Source: Ascarosepion bandense (taxonomy: Eukaryota > Mollusca > Cephalopoda > Sepiida > Sepiidae). From it: 64,000 nt of DNA. Numbering within the stretch: position 1 is the first letter of the stretch; each line of letters starts with the position of its first letter. Below, piece after piece: positions 11,471-23,320 of this stretch. The position numbers were made by a program, and so were the translations under genes. Location of the stretch: positions 6,438,561-6,502,560 of the forward strand of contig JBBBDQ010001918.1 in the NCBI GenBank assembly GCA_037127315.1, written 5' to 3'. Under the pieces are notes generated by a model. The model searched no databases. It was given only the letters and a program-made list of their open reading frames with translations, and was not told the origin of the DNA.

Positions 11471-11564
11471 ATGATTTTCTGTTCGAGGATTTTATTTCTT
11501 ACAAATTTGTTATTTAGTTCTATTAATAAAATTACATTTACTTCACAAGCAAAATATATTCATG

Positions 11565-12315
11565 TCTCCATAGCTAAATCCGCTGCTAAGAAGGTCGTTT
11601 CTCTGTGAAGGGCCTGGAAGTTTTTCCCATCTGAAATAATCCTGCATATATACAAATCTACCGTCCGTCCGTGCATTGAATTTTGCTGCCATAACTGCTC
11701 GTGTGCTCCTGCTATTCCCCTAGGTGTCCTTGACAAAATCCAACGGAAAATCTGTAACGTGATCGATCCCAACTTGGCAGCTCAGATGCAGTCACTTTCT
11801 CACGGACGCAGTGTGGCTTCCCTGTGTCTCTTCTATTAATACTTTCACGGCTCTGATGAACTTAGCTCACCGGTACACCCGATATATAAATTTATTCGAG
11901 CCACAAGATTAGCATCTAGGTCCCACCCTTTTACTGTGAAACCGATAAATTGTAAACGCAATTTTAGCTTCTTTTCTCGCACTTTCCGCCTGTGGAATTC
12001 CCTTCCGCTTACTTGCTTTCCCGACAACTACAATCTTCAAGAATTCAATTGTAAAATCAATTGTCATCTCCTGTCTCACTAACTTGGTCATTTCTTCCGG
12101 TATAACTAAATTTTCTCCAGTAAAACTAAGTTTTCTCCAGTATCACTAACTTGCATCATTTTCTCTTTCTTTTCTCATCCTTTTCTCCAGTATTCTCTTC
12201 CTTCTCATAGCTTCTTCCTGACACCCCCTGTAGCCTGTCACTCTTTCTCATACCATTCCTATGTAAACCCCTGCACAACAGTGGCAGTAAAATGCTTTGC
12301 TTGGGGCCACACAAT
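11565..12315 (+). pseudogene. LINE-B 3' fragment
   Basis: 5'-truncated copy starting near the SAAMKVGSLCRARKFFP-coding region and ending in the 3' box near 12270-12315. The coding part is full of stops. The 3' UTR carries a tandem gttttctccagta-type repeat at about 12110-12150, shared with the copy at 7.5-8.2 kb. Confidence 0.8.
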
Positions 12316-12917
12316 TATAAAAAACAAACAAAAAAACATTCATTCAACCTTCTGATATTCAAAATTGTGGGGAGTTTGGTGGTGTTTGGCACAAGGCCAA
12401 TTTGACAAACATAGCCGAGGCCCCTACAATGGCAAAACGTAAGAATGCAGAAACACGTCTGTGGAGAGAAGACAGACTACATTTTAATAAACGTCCTAAG
12501 GAGTAACCGTACAAGTAAAGGGACCATATACTTAAGCAGAACAACAACAGAAACAACAAAATGATAATATACGGATGAGAGTGAAATTAATCAAGAGAGG
12601 AAGTGAAGTAAACGCTGTAAAGGAAGGAGAACCCAAGCAAAGAAAGAAAACACTGCTTCAAAGTATTGATAGGTAAAAATGTAAAACCATTTCATAACGA
12701 CACAAGACCTTAGTTAATTGGCAATGGTTGTCATGAAAAAAAAAACGTAAATTAGTTTCTTTTATCATTTTTACAGCGATGGAGACATTTAATGGAAATT
12801 GCGAGAATGTATGAAAAAATAGGGAAACATTATAGAAGCAAAAACATCAAAGGGATTTTCACAAAGACGTATTCATATTAGTATATATATAATAGGAAAA
12901 TTTAATACCTCACTCTT

Positions 12918-12924
<7 letters not shown>

Positions 12925-12964
<40 letters not shown>
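12925..12964. repeat. (CT)n microsatellite
   Basis: CT tract. The stretch from 12316 to 12924 has no feature I recognise. Confidence 0.9.
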
Positions 12965-12971
<7 letters not shown>

Positions 12972-12989
12972 TCAGTATATATGTATATA

Positions 12990-13200
12990 TATATTTTTTC
13001 TAAACATATACTGTTAAATATAGGAGACAATGAATGTCTATTATGTTTAATCGTGAGCCGTTCTAAACGTCGTATTTTGGTTTTAATTTCAGTTGAAAAT
13101 AAAGACAAAAATTCTCCAACATTTGGATAATTTTTTATTAATTTGGTTCTAAGCTTTCGGCTCACATGAACCATCTTCAGAGGGGTTATTAAGACGGTAA
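12990..13200 (-). pseudogene. Penelope-like element, 5' remnant (N-terminal frame and terminal motif)
   Basis: Minus-strand frame reads VGEFLSLFSTEIKTKIRRL and then ERLTIKHNRHSLSPIFNSIC. This resembles the start of the Penelope-like reverse transcriptase ORF, where an RRLERL...N...L.F...CL segment precedes the RT core. Just upstream, at 13180-13155 on the same strand, CTGAAGA is followed by a 6-bp hairpin (GGTTCA/TGAGCC with one G-U pair) and GAAA, a hammerhead-like arrangement expected in these elements' terminal repeats. The frame then runs into AT repeats. The assignment is by recognition. Confidence 0.5.
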
Positions 13201-13239
13201 TACAATAACATCACCATCACAGACGATTTTATTTTGTGT

Positions 13240-13510
13240 TGACATAAAACTCCGCTAGGCAACGGCAATAGTCATAAAAAATAACAAATGCAGTTCGCAA
13301 ATTTTTTGTTGGTAAAGGAATTGATCTGTCTCTTCCCTCCAGTTATGGGTTGAATAACAGGAGAGATTCGGTTCTATAGCCTTGGCAGGCAACCAGTCTA
13401 CCGCATAAAGTAATGGCAACCTACTGCGGGATAAACTTCTGCCCAGCCAGTCGTCCAAGCATATATCATGTATGCCACTTAACTTACTGTCTGAATTTGA
13501 ATGCAATCCA
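13240..13510 (+). mobile_element. SINE copy (body and 3' module)
   Basis: Contains ttgaataacagg, ttctatagccttgg, aaccagtctaccgc, ggcaacctactgcggg and the terminal ccacttaacttactg blocks in the family order. The internal catgaatcgaaagag segment is deleted compared with other copies. Confidence 0.75.
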
Positions 13511-13959
13511 AGGGCTGCGTAGTTCGAATACATTCAGTTTGGAAACTTCGTTACACGAACATTTATAACGACGGAACCTTCTAAAGTACACAGAACGAAA
13601 ACATACGTTTATCCACCATTTTCTTAAAGGTTGTACAGCACCTTTTCCCGGGGACGGCAAGTCGCAAATATATCGCTACACAGTCGGTATTTCAATAAAA
13701 ATGTTCTGAAGAGCCATATTCCGCCAGTTTAGTCCTTTAAGTCTACGATCAGCTGTGACGTATATGGTGAGGGAAGACCATCCTTATCCCCTTCCTATCA
13801 AACAGGTTAGATGGAAGTCCCATCAAGGCAGCATCTACCAAAAAACCGCTCCTTTGCAGAGTATACTCCCTCAAGAATTCTTCCTCGTCCACTGCACTCT
13901 TAACTTCTTCGAGGTTCAACCACTAACTAAAATATCACTGAAAATTTACGTATGGCTTA

Positions 13960-14105
13960 CTAACAGACAAAAATTTGAATACCTGAGAAGATTTCTAACA
14001 GATTACGGTAAGTGTGACACAGAGATACTAAGTCGAATTGGCATGGCGAAGGACGCGTTCCAGAAGCTGAGTAAAGTATTAAGAGACAAGAAAATTTCAT
14101 ATAAA
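13960..14105 (+). pseudogene. LINE-A fragment, part 1 of an interrupted copy
   Basis: Reads the segment KCDTEILSRIGMAKDAFQKL near 14008-14070 and then RDKKISYK, a typical LINE-A post-YADD region. Homology stops near 14105 and resumes at about 14602 at the next residues of the same frame, so a 500-bp segment separates two halves of one copy. Confidence 0.7.
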
Positions 14106-14601
14106 ATATACAAATTAGCATTTTTGCTTTAATTTTTGAGTAAGCACTTGCATTTTCATTTCTGTTACATGACAATTTTAGCTAAAACAATTATTAAGCA
14201 AAGAGAGAGGTGGTGGGAAAATATCAGTCCTTCTTCAAATAACCTAAAATAGAAAAAAAAAAAAATGATAAGGAGAAAAAAATATGAACCATTTTTTTTT
14301 TTTTTTAAATTCGAGCAGCTTATCAACATTTCGTAAATTATTTAAAACTGAAACATTTACAAATTGCAAATTTATTTTTTGCTAATAAATATTGCATTAA
14401 CAATGTTTATTTAAGAATAACAATGATTTTTCCAGATACTCCCATTTAAATAGGGGAGAAGATGAATTCATACCTTTCCCCAAAGATATTTGCACGTAAG
14501 TTATGTAACAAACCCAACTGGAATTCAAACTCGGTTCTCCAATTTTTCAATCCAAATGACTATTCAGTACACCATTGCACATCCGGCTTATGTGCTGAAG
14601 T
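14106..14601. other. Sequence interrupting LINE-A, including a minus-strand SINE head
   Basis: AT-rich with A-runs and T-runs at 14251-14310. At about 14460-14600 it carries a minus-strand SINE head (complement of the B box region at aaactcggttctccaa). Whether it arrived as one or several insertions is unclear. Confidence 0.45.
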
Positions 14602-15035
14602 AAAAAGTACTGGATTACTATGTGATATCAGTTCTTCAATATAACAGATGAAGGAAAAACTTAGCAACTGAAATGTAGTTCTACAGAAGGATGCTGCGGA
14701 TATCATGGACCGAGCATGTGAGCAATGACGAGGTTTTGGAAAGGATGGGAACGAAAACGAAATTAATATTGAGCATCAGGAAAAGACAGCTGAAGTTCCT
14801 GGGACATGCAATGAGGAAGGAGGGCTTAGAGAACCTGATACTAACAGGTCAGATAGAAGGAACGAGAGTCAGGGAAAAGTAGCGGATAACATATTTGAAG
14901 GGTCTGGGCAGGTAGATGACAGAACGGGGGTTGCGTTTTGTTACAGGAGAAATAGTGTTAAGAACCATCTGGGACAAGGAGACGTGGATGGCCATTATCG
15001 CCTACGTCCTGAAAGAAAAAGGCACGTAGAAGAAG
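14602..15035 (+). pseudogene. LINE-A fragment, part 2 of an interrupted copy
   Basis: Continues LINE-A with the decayed SVLQYGSE-type segment, then RMLRISWTEHVSNDEVLERM near 14693-14752, the LGHAMRKEGLENLILTGQIE block near 14800-14855, and the terminal LKEKGT near 15010-15030, ending in aagaagac. Frameshifts are present. Confidence 0.8.
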
Positions 15036-15237
15036 ACTGCAGTTTCACATATATCTGAATGAAATACTCTAAGTCAATCTATGTTACTCATATAACTCTG
15101 ACATTGATTTAGTTACAAGACAGTAACTCTTGTTCTTGTCTTATAATGCAGTTCGTAATATTTTACCACGTTAATTCATGCATTCACTTACACACGAATA
15201 CCCTATATTCTTCTTGAATATCAGTACAGATTAGGCT

Positions 15238-15588
15238 CTACACCCTTGTGTGAATTAATCGAAACAATAAGAATAATGTCTTCCTAGGATCTTTCACACT
15301 TTTCCTGGTCACGTATACGTCGTCTCTTGGTGTTGTTTTTCTCTTCCGACTGCATTTTTTTTTTACGTTTAGGACAGTTTGTTTCTTCGTCTTAATGACA
15401 CGAGTGACAGTTGAAAGACTGACACCAACAATATCCGCGATCTTGCTGTATGATTTGCCAGAGTGTTTGTGCAGCGTTACAAATTTTGTACACTTCGTTG
15501 GAGTAACGTCCGTCGCAGACAAGTGCCGTAGGACAACAAATTGAAAGTCAAGACAATAGTGTGTGCGCGTGATAAATATCTGATGCAA
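15238..15588 (-). pseudogene. Tc1-like transposase, N-terminal helix-turn-helix fragment
   Basis: Minus-strand open frame of 116 codons. The middle reads KHSGKSYSKIADIVGVSLST followed by VTRVIK, the DNA-binding helix-turn-helix of Tc1-family transposases, and then RKRKTTPRDDVYVTRK and KDPRKT, the usual linker to the second DNA-binding domain. The catalytic DDE domain is absent: the frame stops after KDPRKT and the next bases show no DDE motifs. The first 30 residues look unrelated, so the true start is uncertain. Dead fragment of a cut-and-paste transposon. Confidence 0.75.
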
Positions 15589-15764
15589 TCACGGATTAGG
15601 CAATATTTTTACTCTGAAAAAGAATTCATATTATTGCATACCACTTCCAATGACCTTATTTAAGGGATACAAAAGTAGAAATCGATCGCAATCTCTTAAT
15701 CCAGTATAAAACTGACCGTATGTTGAAAGGAAAAAAAACAAAAGCTGTTCATTCATTTGATTTG

Positions 15765-16370
15765 TACAAGGGTGTTTGAGTTTTGTTTAACGGTATATTA
15801 GCACCCCTGTGGGTTATTTATTACCCAAAAGATGGGATTTTAAAGTTGTTTTTTAATGTTCGATACTTTCAAAAATGTCTTGGTAATATTTTTCTTTCCA
15901 AAATTTCTTAATGAATAGGTGGAATTTTAAGGTATTTCTTTAAATGTTCGGTTATAGTGAGAAGGTTGATTTCGTCAGATTTTGATAAAAAAAACTTTTT
16001 TTGTTTATAGAAAACTGAAAATTCCTTCTATTTTTGTATAAAAAATATATTGTTGGTAATAATTATTTTTCCTTCAAAAATGTATTATGGCAATATTTTT
16101 TTTCTTTAAAAAATGTGTTATGGTAATATTTTTTTCTCTTTCAAAAATCTGTATTTTTCTATAAAAGTTTATTTTTATGTATTTATTTCTATAAAAGTCT
16201 AGATTTATACTTTCATAGTGTTTTGACCCCAGTTTTTGGGTCAACTATTTGCCCATAACTGGAACCCTATCAGGTGCTACCACTTCGTGTCAGTGTGAAC
16301 CTGAGAACAACAGGAATTAAGAGGTGGTTCCATGCTCCTCACAACCTCCCAATCTAAGACCTTGCTGTCA
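15765..16370 (+). repeat. Unclassified interspersed repeat, family C, copy 2
   Basis: Longest copy in the window. It has gtttgagttttgtttaacgg near 15773, the tgggttattta block, AT-rich filler with repeated tcaaaaatg-type units, the aactatttgcccataactgg core near 16243, then ggtgctaccacttcgtgt and gtggttcca blocks. Confidence 0.6.
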
Positions 16371-16379
16371 GATGTGCAC

Positions 16380-16530
16380 AAGCGTATAAAGCCCTTCTTT
16401 ACAACCATCTATCGTAGAAAGACATGGCAACCTACTGCGAGAAAGTCTTCTTCCTTGTCAGTCACGGATCGAAAGAGATATGATCTCCCAAGCGAGTTTA
16501 AGGGTACTTAACTGACAGATTTTAAGCGCA
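16380..16530 (+). mobile_element. SINE 3' module fragment
   Basis: Carries ggcaacctactgcgag near 16427, then tcagtcacggatcgaaagag and the tacttaactgacagat end. Directly follows the family C repeat. Confidence 0.7.
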
Positions 16531-16759
16531 TAAATTTGGGTATGTGTTTTATGAGCAAGTAATAATAATATTTTGTTATGTCAGCGAATAGATCCGTATA
16601 TAATTAAATATATATTATTATTATTAAAGTGTGTGTGTGACTGACTGTATCGAAAATGCTTGTCAAACTACTCAATTATATACTGATGTGTCATCTCTTT
16701 ATCTCATCTTTGCACCAAACTTATCGTCACTAGCCCCTATTGTGTTATTTTAGCAAATA

Positions 16760-17105
16760 TCTAAACTTATTTATAAATGGAACTTTGTCTGTGTGTGTGT
16801 GTGTATGTGTGTGTGTATGTGTGTGTGTGTCCGTTACCTATAGACTCCGAAACGGCTGAACCGATTTTCTTGAAAATTTACAGTTGTACTATAAGCGTCT
16901 GCGAGTGTTCTTAGCTAGCTTTTGTGTCGAGGTACCCTCAATAAATATCGAAAAACAATAATCGAAAAAATTGGGTTATAGAAGGAGTGGTCCGATTTTA
17001 ATCAAATTTGATACACTCATAGACATGAACATAAGAAACGATATTCAGAAGTTTCAAGGTTGCAGTTCTTACACTATTGCAGAAAATCGATAATATATAT
17101 ATATA

Positions 17106-17146
<41 letters not shown>

Positions 17147-17531
17147 GCAAGATGCTTATGTGTGTGTCTGTTTATCTACCTGTATGTCTGTTTTTTTTTC
17201 AGCCCTTTTATTTTAGTTTTTGCTTTGTGTTTGGCCCTAAGTAAGTATGTTTTTAGTTCTTAGTCTCAGCCATGATACCATTTTCTCAGTCGACTTAGTT
17301 AGCCTTTAAAATTCAGTTTACGACGAAAAGACTTATTTGATATCGATACCAGAAAATCAAAATTTGACTTACGTCCAATTCATTTTACTTTCAGTCTACA
17401 GTTTTGTTTTAACTGGAAACAACTATTGCTTTCAGTCTTTCGTGCCAACGTCCAAAGAGTCTGAGCTCCAAGACTATGGATTAGTTTTAAAGCTTTAATT
17501 ACACCCGAGCAACGCCGGGCTATACTGCTAG
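16760..17531 (+). mobile_element. Non-autonomous Helitron
   Basis: Starts TC directly after an A (16759) and ends CTAG directly before a T (17532), the A|TC...CTAG|T pattern of Helitron insertion. Just before the end is a short hairpin (cccg/cggg around agcaacgc), the usual Helitron 3' terminator, near 17503-17520. There is no coding capacity. The body includes (GT)n near 16790-16830 and (AT)n near 17092-17142. The copy at 54985-55892 has the same ends and body, and 43524-43882 keeps only the 3' half. Confidence 0.85.
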
Positions 17532-18089
17532 TAGTAAATTCTAGATCTTTTTGTTTCCACCCCTCTGAACAGAACGGAGGTGACGGCTGGTGATGAGCGC
17601 TCTTTGATGACGATCAAAATAGGGTTTGAAATCTAGAGCAAAATAACCGTACAAGAAAGAAGAGGCAGTGATATTGCAAAAATAAATGAACGATCTCCTC
17701 ACCCATTTCCCCACCATGACAAAAACAAAAAACAAAAAACAAAAAAGCATAAAGCAAAAGAGACATGGATGGCGGAAGTTGAAAGAAAGACCGACATTAG
17801 AAATATTTGCCAACTGAAACAAAGCATTTCAGAGGCGGGAACTGAGCAAGAACCTTGTTCCAATTTCTCAGTGGAATTCATGGTATCGCTTCGATTGCTC
17901 TCAGTCTTGTAACCCAAGAATGTCAGTTACGTGACTGTAAAAAGAATTTGTTTCTCGTTTTACCACCGAAAGTTTAAAAAAATATTAAACTGCAGCGTCA
18001 ATCGGCATCTTTTCTCTTCCTGAAATCCTTCTTCTCACTGAGGTCTTCTCAAATTCGAAAAGGTGATTTCGAATTCCAAATGAATTTGT
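17532..18089. other. No recognisable feature
   Basis: No supported gene. Two short minus-strand frames (17541-17822 and 17699-17917) contain hydrophobic stretches coming from A-rich sequence and match nothing I know. Confidence 0.45.
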
Positions 18090-18457
18090 TGCATTCACTT
18101 GTGCTCAAATACCCTATGAATTCATTATTTCTCCCTCCAGCAATGGATTAAATAGCATGACAGTTTGGGTTCTATAGCCTTGCTTGGCAACCACTCAACC
18201 GCAGAAAGAAATGGCAATTAACTTACGGAAAAAAATTCTGCCTAATCAGTCATATGTCAAAAGGGACATAATCGTCCAAGCGTATATAACTTATGACAAT
18301 TAACGGACTGATCTGAATAAAAGAATCAAACAGTTTGACAGATTGGATGTCATAGACTTGGTTGGTAACCAGTCTACCGCAGAAAAATGGCAAACAACTG
18401 CGGGAAGATTGTCTACTTACTCAGTTATCGAAAAAAACATGACCATCTAGGCGTGTA
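18090..18457 (+). mobile_element. SINE with tandemly duplicated 3' module, interrupted by LINE-B
   Basis: Two successive 3' modules (about 18160-18312 and 18335-18457). Each has the ttctatagccttg or tcatagacttgg segment, the accgcagaaa segment and the catgaccat or cataatcgt segment. The second breaks at 18457 where the T-rich tail of LINE-B begins, and continues at 19219. Confidence 0.7.
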
Positions 18458-19218
18458 TTTTTTTTTTTTAAAATTTTTTTAAGCGTTTCACCCCGTGCAA
18501 GGCATGTCACTGCCACTACTGCGCAGGGGGCTACGTAGAGTGGAGAAAGGATGATTAAATATAGGAAATGTCAGAGGGTGGGTGATAGCGGGTAAGGATA
18601 CCGAGAATGAGGGTTGGGTAGATGAGAGTGTTCTGAGAATAGTTGGGAGTTAGTGTGATAGGAGGTGTCTATTGACCCTACATTTAAACACCTGGAGATT
18701 GTAACTGTCGGGAAAGCAGACTTGTGGAAGGGAGTTCCACAGGCGGGAAGCGCGAGAAAAGAAGCTGTTGGAGTAGAATTTACGGTTACATCTTATTTGT
18801 TTAACTGTAAAAGGGTGGGACCTAGTTGCTAATCTAGTATCTCGTGTAAATTCGTGCTTAGGCGGCACCAGTGATCTAAGCTGATCGGAGCAGAAGCCAT
18901 GAAATTACTTGTAGAAGAGGCACAGGGAAGCCACATCACGCCGGTCTGCCAAGTCAGTATCAACCACAGATCCTCCTTTGTATTTTGTCAAGAAGCCCAA
19001 GGAGGGAGCAGCAGGGGCACCCGACCATATATGGCAGCAATATTCAATACACGGGCGGATGGTAGATTCAAGGTGGGAAAAATTTCCGGGCCCTGCACAG
19101 AGAGCCGACTTTCATAGCGGCAGATTTGGCAATGGATTCAATATAGTCATTCCATTTGAGGTCCGCCGAGAGTGTAAGGCCAAGGAGGTGTTGTATTTTA
19201 CTCTCTGGGAGGCTAGCC
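18458..19218 (-). pseudogene. LINE-B 3' fragment inserted in a SINE
   Basis: Minus-strand, 5'-truncated copy. The 3' terminal box is near 18480-18530. The coding region reads SNSFFSRASRLWNSLPQVCF and then PDSYNLQVFKC near 18785-18670. The 5' limit is near 19218 in the ESKTLRLLGLTLSADLKWN-coding region. It is close in sequence to the copies at 35.5 and 45.1 kb, which share the LPQVCFPDS wording, so these three form a subfamily. Confidence 0.85.
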
Positions 19219-19250
19219 TGTATCAAGTATGGTTCTTAACTGACTGAGTG
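19219..19250 (+). mobile_element. SINE 3' module tail after LINE-B insertion
   Basis: tatcaagtatggttcttaac followed by tgactgag completes the module that breaks at 18457. Confidence 0.65.
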
Positions 19251-22094
19251 TAGGTCTTCTTAATCCATGCCGAATTCTTAAGGAATATTAGATAAGAAAA
19301 ACTTGCTTGTACTCGTAATAAAAAATAAGTTACTGGAGGTAAGAAAGACAGAGGTTAAAAGCGAAACTTTGTTTTTTATCTATTTTCATACACTTCAGTT
19401 ACACGCGATTTTAAATTGACTGAAAGAGTTTTTGTTGTTTATTTGGCTAAAAAAATCTGATTTCCCACCATTTTTTCATCGCCTCTCAAACCGCAAATGT
19501 AAGTCTCTTTATTAAAACAAAAATATTTTAAAAATATATAATTTTCTGAAACTTCCTTTGAGGAATGTTAACAGATTTAACTCATGATTACTCTCATTTG
19601 AAACAACTATTACTTACTTTACGTTTAAAATATTGCAGAAATGCATTTTAACCCTACAGTAGCTGTTTATTTAATGCGTCCGCGGGTATGACAGTTTGAT
19701 GACAGACTGATATTTATCTCTTGTTGCTCAGTGGTAGAGAGATATGGAAAAAGTCTATTCTCTAATTATTGGAATTATTATATCCGTGAAATAGTAATTC
19801 ACGGACGGAACGGAATAGCTGAAAGCACAAGGAAAAACAAACATACTTTGATCTCAGAGATTCTTTTATGCAAATGTGTATATACATATATACACGTGTC
19901 CTGCGCAGAGAACATAGATTATATACCTACACAGTGAGAAGATTGTAAGGAAAAACAAAAATGGTTTTAAATATAATATGGTGATTCTGTGTTTTTGGAG
20001 AAGCCATGTTTAGGACTTCAGAGTCAAATTAGCCGGATTCATTTACTATGCTATAGCCGAGGATTTTTTTCCAAAAGAGGAGAACAGCATATTTTGGGTT
20101 TTCCCAAATTGAGGTCTGCGACCTGAAGTCTATTCTATATCTGGGAAACATATATCCTGAAAGGGAAATGGCACGGTGGTTATAGCATTTGGCAGCCTCC
20201 TCGGGTAGAAACTTGGACTGAACGAGCAAACAAGTGACTGAATGACTGGCTACTCCCGTCACTGTACAAAGTGACGTTACTACATGACTTTTAATTAACC
20301 CTTGCAGCTATCTTGACCAAAGGAAAATAATCACCATCCGTATCTGACTTTCGACGTTAAAATAATTGAATTAACTTGAGCACCATTTATAAATACTTTT
20401 AAGTAATAAGTAATGTTCGAATTTAAGAAAATATTGATCCGTAATCTTTAATTGAATTTTGAATATGTTTGGCCTAAATTTACTCTATTTTCTGTAAATA
20501 GAAAATCAGAACGTTTATGCACATAAAAGATTTAAAATTATTTTGAAAATATTGCTGTGTGATGATTTGCATGATTTGCACTATACTTCTTTTAGTTTTA
20601 TGATTAGTAAATGTAGTTTTCACTTAATAATATCATCAAAATCTATCATCTGCATTAGAACTAATACATAATTTTAAAAGAATAAAAATTATTTAAAATT
20701 TAAAAAGTTAAATTGTAAAAATGTAAAGAAAAGAAAAGGAATCTTGTAAAAATATTATTCATAAAAAATTGTTTTCTTAAAACAATAATAACCTTTGCAT
20801 ATTTTATTTATAAAAGCAGTTAAATGCTTTTTTAATTCAATAATATCTTAGTTGATTACATTTTTTTTGTTTTATTATTACGGTTCAGAACAGAACGGTT
20901 ATTTATTATTACTGTTCAGAACAGCATTTCGGTAAATGAATAACTGTTGAAAAACAAACGAAGAAAAATAAAACTGATTTACATTCTCCAAGGACTTCTG
21001 CTTTTAACTAATAGAAATAGGAGAGGCTTAAATTGTAATTTCTGGAAATTTCATTAATTAAGTTGAAGGCGGGTATCATATGTTAAAAATATATTTCTGT
21101 CAAGATTTTCTAAAAATGAACCATTTCTAAAATTTAATTCACTTATAATTTAATTCGTTTGTGAATACATCCTGAAAGTTTCATTAAAATCTGATATGTA
21201 TTTGATTTTTCACGAATTTCAAAATCAGTGGGGTTTTTTAGCGCAAAAAATATATTTGCTTTTCGCAACCTGCAAGAAAGGACAAAATTTTCAATCAAAA
21301 TTGTAAACTTTCAAAAAAGAATGAAAAAAATAATAATGATATAATAAAAAAAATGCTTTCGTCTTTCCGCTTAATAATAACGTAGAGATGATAAATCTTT
21401 GTTTTTATCAAGTTTGTGAGCTTTCCCATCATGCTATGCTCTTTTTTTTTTCAGCAAATTTTGAGGGCACCTATATAATGGAAATCTTCCTCATCTTGAA
21501 ATTGTTCGTTAGTTGATGAGTTACAAAGAGGAATTAATCAAACGGTATAAATCTTATGGAATATTCATTCCGTTTCAGTTTTGTCTGAACCTGAGTTAAA
21601 CTTTGCTAAACGTTAGTTTTTCTAATGGGCCGTTAATTAGCATGTGCCATCTAATTATAATTCCTAGTCCTTCAAAAAACGTAAAAATAATTAATGATAC
21701 AGACAATTAAAAACATATGTCTGAAATATGATCGATGGCTGCTGTATGTTTGGTTCCCACACACTGGATTTTCTTTATTTCGGGCAAAGATGACATCAAG
21801 TACGGCTAGGGTTTTTAATTTGAGTTGAAGGAGTGGCTGGACAAGAAATGATTTGTAACTATAAAAACAACATGGCGTATGAATGGACGATGTTGAAGAG
21901 AACAAAAACGATCAGATGGCAGAAACATTTAACCTCCCCAGGTTTTGAATTTAGGGTTGTCTTTCTCGGGCGAATCAAAACAGGAATTAAATAAGAGGCG
22001 GATCCAGCATATTCAGTTAGAGTGGGGCGTGTCCCTCTGTAAAAACTGTAAACAAATTCTGTGGTCATAAGGTTAAAAAATGAATAAAGAGAGA

Positions 22095-22095
<1 letters not shown>
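19251..22095. other. AT-rich region without a recognisable gene
   Basis: No supported coding frame, RNA gene or repeat family over nearly 3 kb. A short direct duplication (ggttcagaaca-type, about 35 bp apart) lies at 20880-20935. Open frames at 20029-20262, 21672-21905 and 21859-22068 resemble nothing I know. This is the longest stretch free of recognised transposons, so unique host intergenic or intronic DNA is possible. Confidence 0.5.

Positions 22096-22096
<1 letters not shown>

Positions 22097-22139
<43 letters not shown>
22097..22139. repeat. (AT)n microsatellite
   Basis: AT tract abutting the MITE that follows. Confidence 0.95.
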
Positions 22140-22143
<4 letters not shown>

Positions 22144-22506
22144 CGGCCATAATTATTAGGTATCCCCGTGTTTAAAAACATGATGTATTTCATACTATTT
22201 TTAGTATTTATTGCCAAGTGAATAAATGATATTAGAATGTTTTTTTTAATGTTTCACAATAACATGTGCATCAAAAGAGTTTATAAATATTTAGTAATTA
22301 CCAATACTGCAGTACTATCAATGAAAGAATGAAGAAAATTTAAGATGATTCGGCGAGTTCATATATGCTTCATTGCCTTGTAAAATTTTGCAAAGTAATT
22401 ATCAAAAAGAACCATTCTATTTCATCCAGAATTATTCATTAAAAATAGAATGAAGTACATAATTTCTTTTAAAAACTGGGGTGGCCTAATAATTATGGCC
22501 GGTAGT
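22139..22506. mobile_element. MITE with Tc1/mariner-like terminal inverted repeats
   Basis: The ends are inverted copies of each other: taccggccataattattagg at the left (22141-22160) and its reverse complement at the right (about 22485-22504). No coding sequence lies between. Insertion in TA-rich DNA and about 370 bp length fit a non-autonomous Tc1/mariner derivative. Confidence 0.8.
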
Positions 22507-22689
22507 GTTCATAAATTTTTTTCTATGTTTTTTAAGCAAAAAGCAGGGAACCATATAACTCTAAGCGTATTTCTTCTTAACTAAAATGTATACATCTTGT
22601 CGGATGTATACAGTCTAGCTGTAAATATGATACCTTTCATTAGACATGTATGAATACCTCACATCCCCTGACATCTAAGATATATCATA

Positions 22690-22950
22690 AGATTTTTCGC
22701 CCGTTTCAATCCATCTTGCATATATATAAATTTACCATCCGCCAGTGTATTGAATACAGCTGCCACATCTGGTCGGGTGCCCCTGCTATTTACCTCGGGG
22801 TTCTTGACAAAATCCAACGGAGAATCTGCAATGTGATCGATACCAACTTGGCAGCTCGGCTGCAGACGCTCTTTTACAGGCGTATTTTGGTTTCCCTGTG
22901 CCTCTTCTACAAATACTTTCACGGTTTCTGCTCCAATGAACTTAGCTGAC
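22690..22950 (+). pseudogene. LINE-B internal fragment
   Basis: Short piece encoding IYKFTIRQCIEYSCHIWSG, the QRRICNVIDTNLAARLQ segment and SLCLFYKYFHGFCSNEL. Truncated at both ends, with no 3' UTR. The downstream foldback element begins within about 10 bp of its end. Confidence 0.8.
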
Positions 22951-22958
22951 TAATGTTT

Positions 22959-23155
22959 CATGCAAAAATTTTTCTCTTTAACTGAGCAGGTTCATGCCGC
23001 TTCGAAGTTTCGTGAGGACACTATTATGATATCTTCACTCATCGGGGCAGGAAAAAAATCAGCCCCGGTGAGTGAAACCATCATAACGTTGTCCCCACGA
23101 AACTTCGAAGTCGACATGAACCTGCTCAATTAAAGTGAAAACTTCTTTGCATTAA
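22959..23155. repeat. Foldback element (imperfect inverted repeat, arms about 90 bp)
   Basis: Left arm 22959-23048 pairs with right arm 23070-23155. Clear matched blocks are gagcaggttcatg against catgaacctgctc, cttcgaagtttcgtg against cacgaaacttcgaag, and ggggc against gcccc at the tip. The loop is about 20 nt and A-rich. No coding capacity. Confidence 0.85.
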
Positions 23156-23284
23156 GCTTATCAATGCTCTACTTTGATATCGAGCATTTTACGATAAAAA
23201 AAACCTGTTTGCCAAAATATTTTTTATCAGTAAATCTAATGAAAAAGACAACCTTTGGTACTAAAGATTATCACAACACAACAA

Positions 23285-23287
<3 letters not shown>

Positions 23288-23317
<30 letters not shown>
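23288..23317. repeat. (AT)n microsatellite
   Basis: AT tract in otherwise unassigned sequence (23156-23540). Confidence 0.95.

Positions 23318-23320
<3 letters not shown>

Noticed and set aside
15238..15588. A host transcription factor with a helix-turn-helix
   Set aside because: The helix-turn-helix and following linker match Tc1 transposase wording and order, and it lies among transposon debris.
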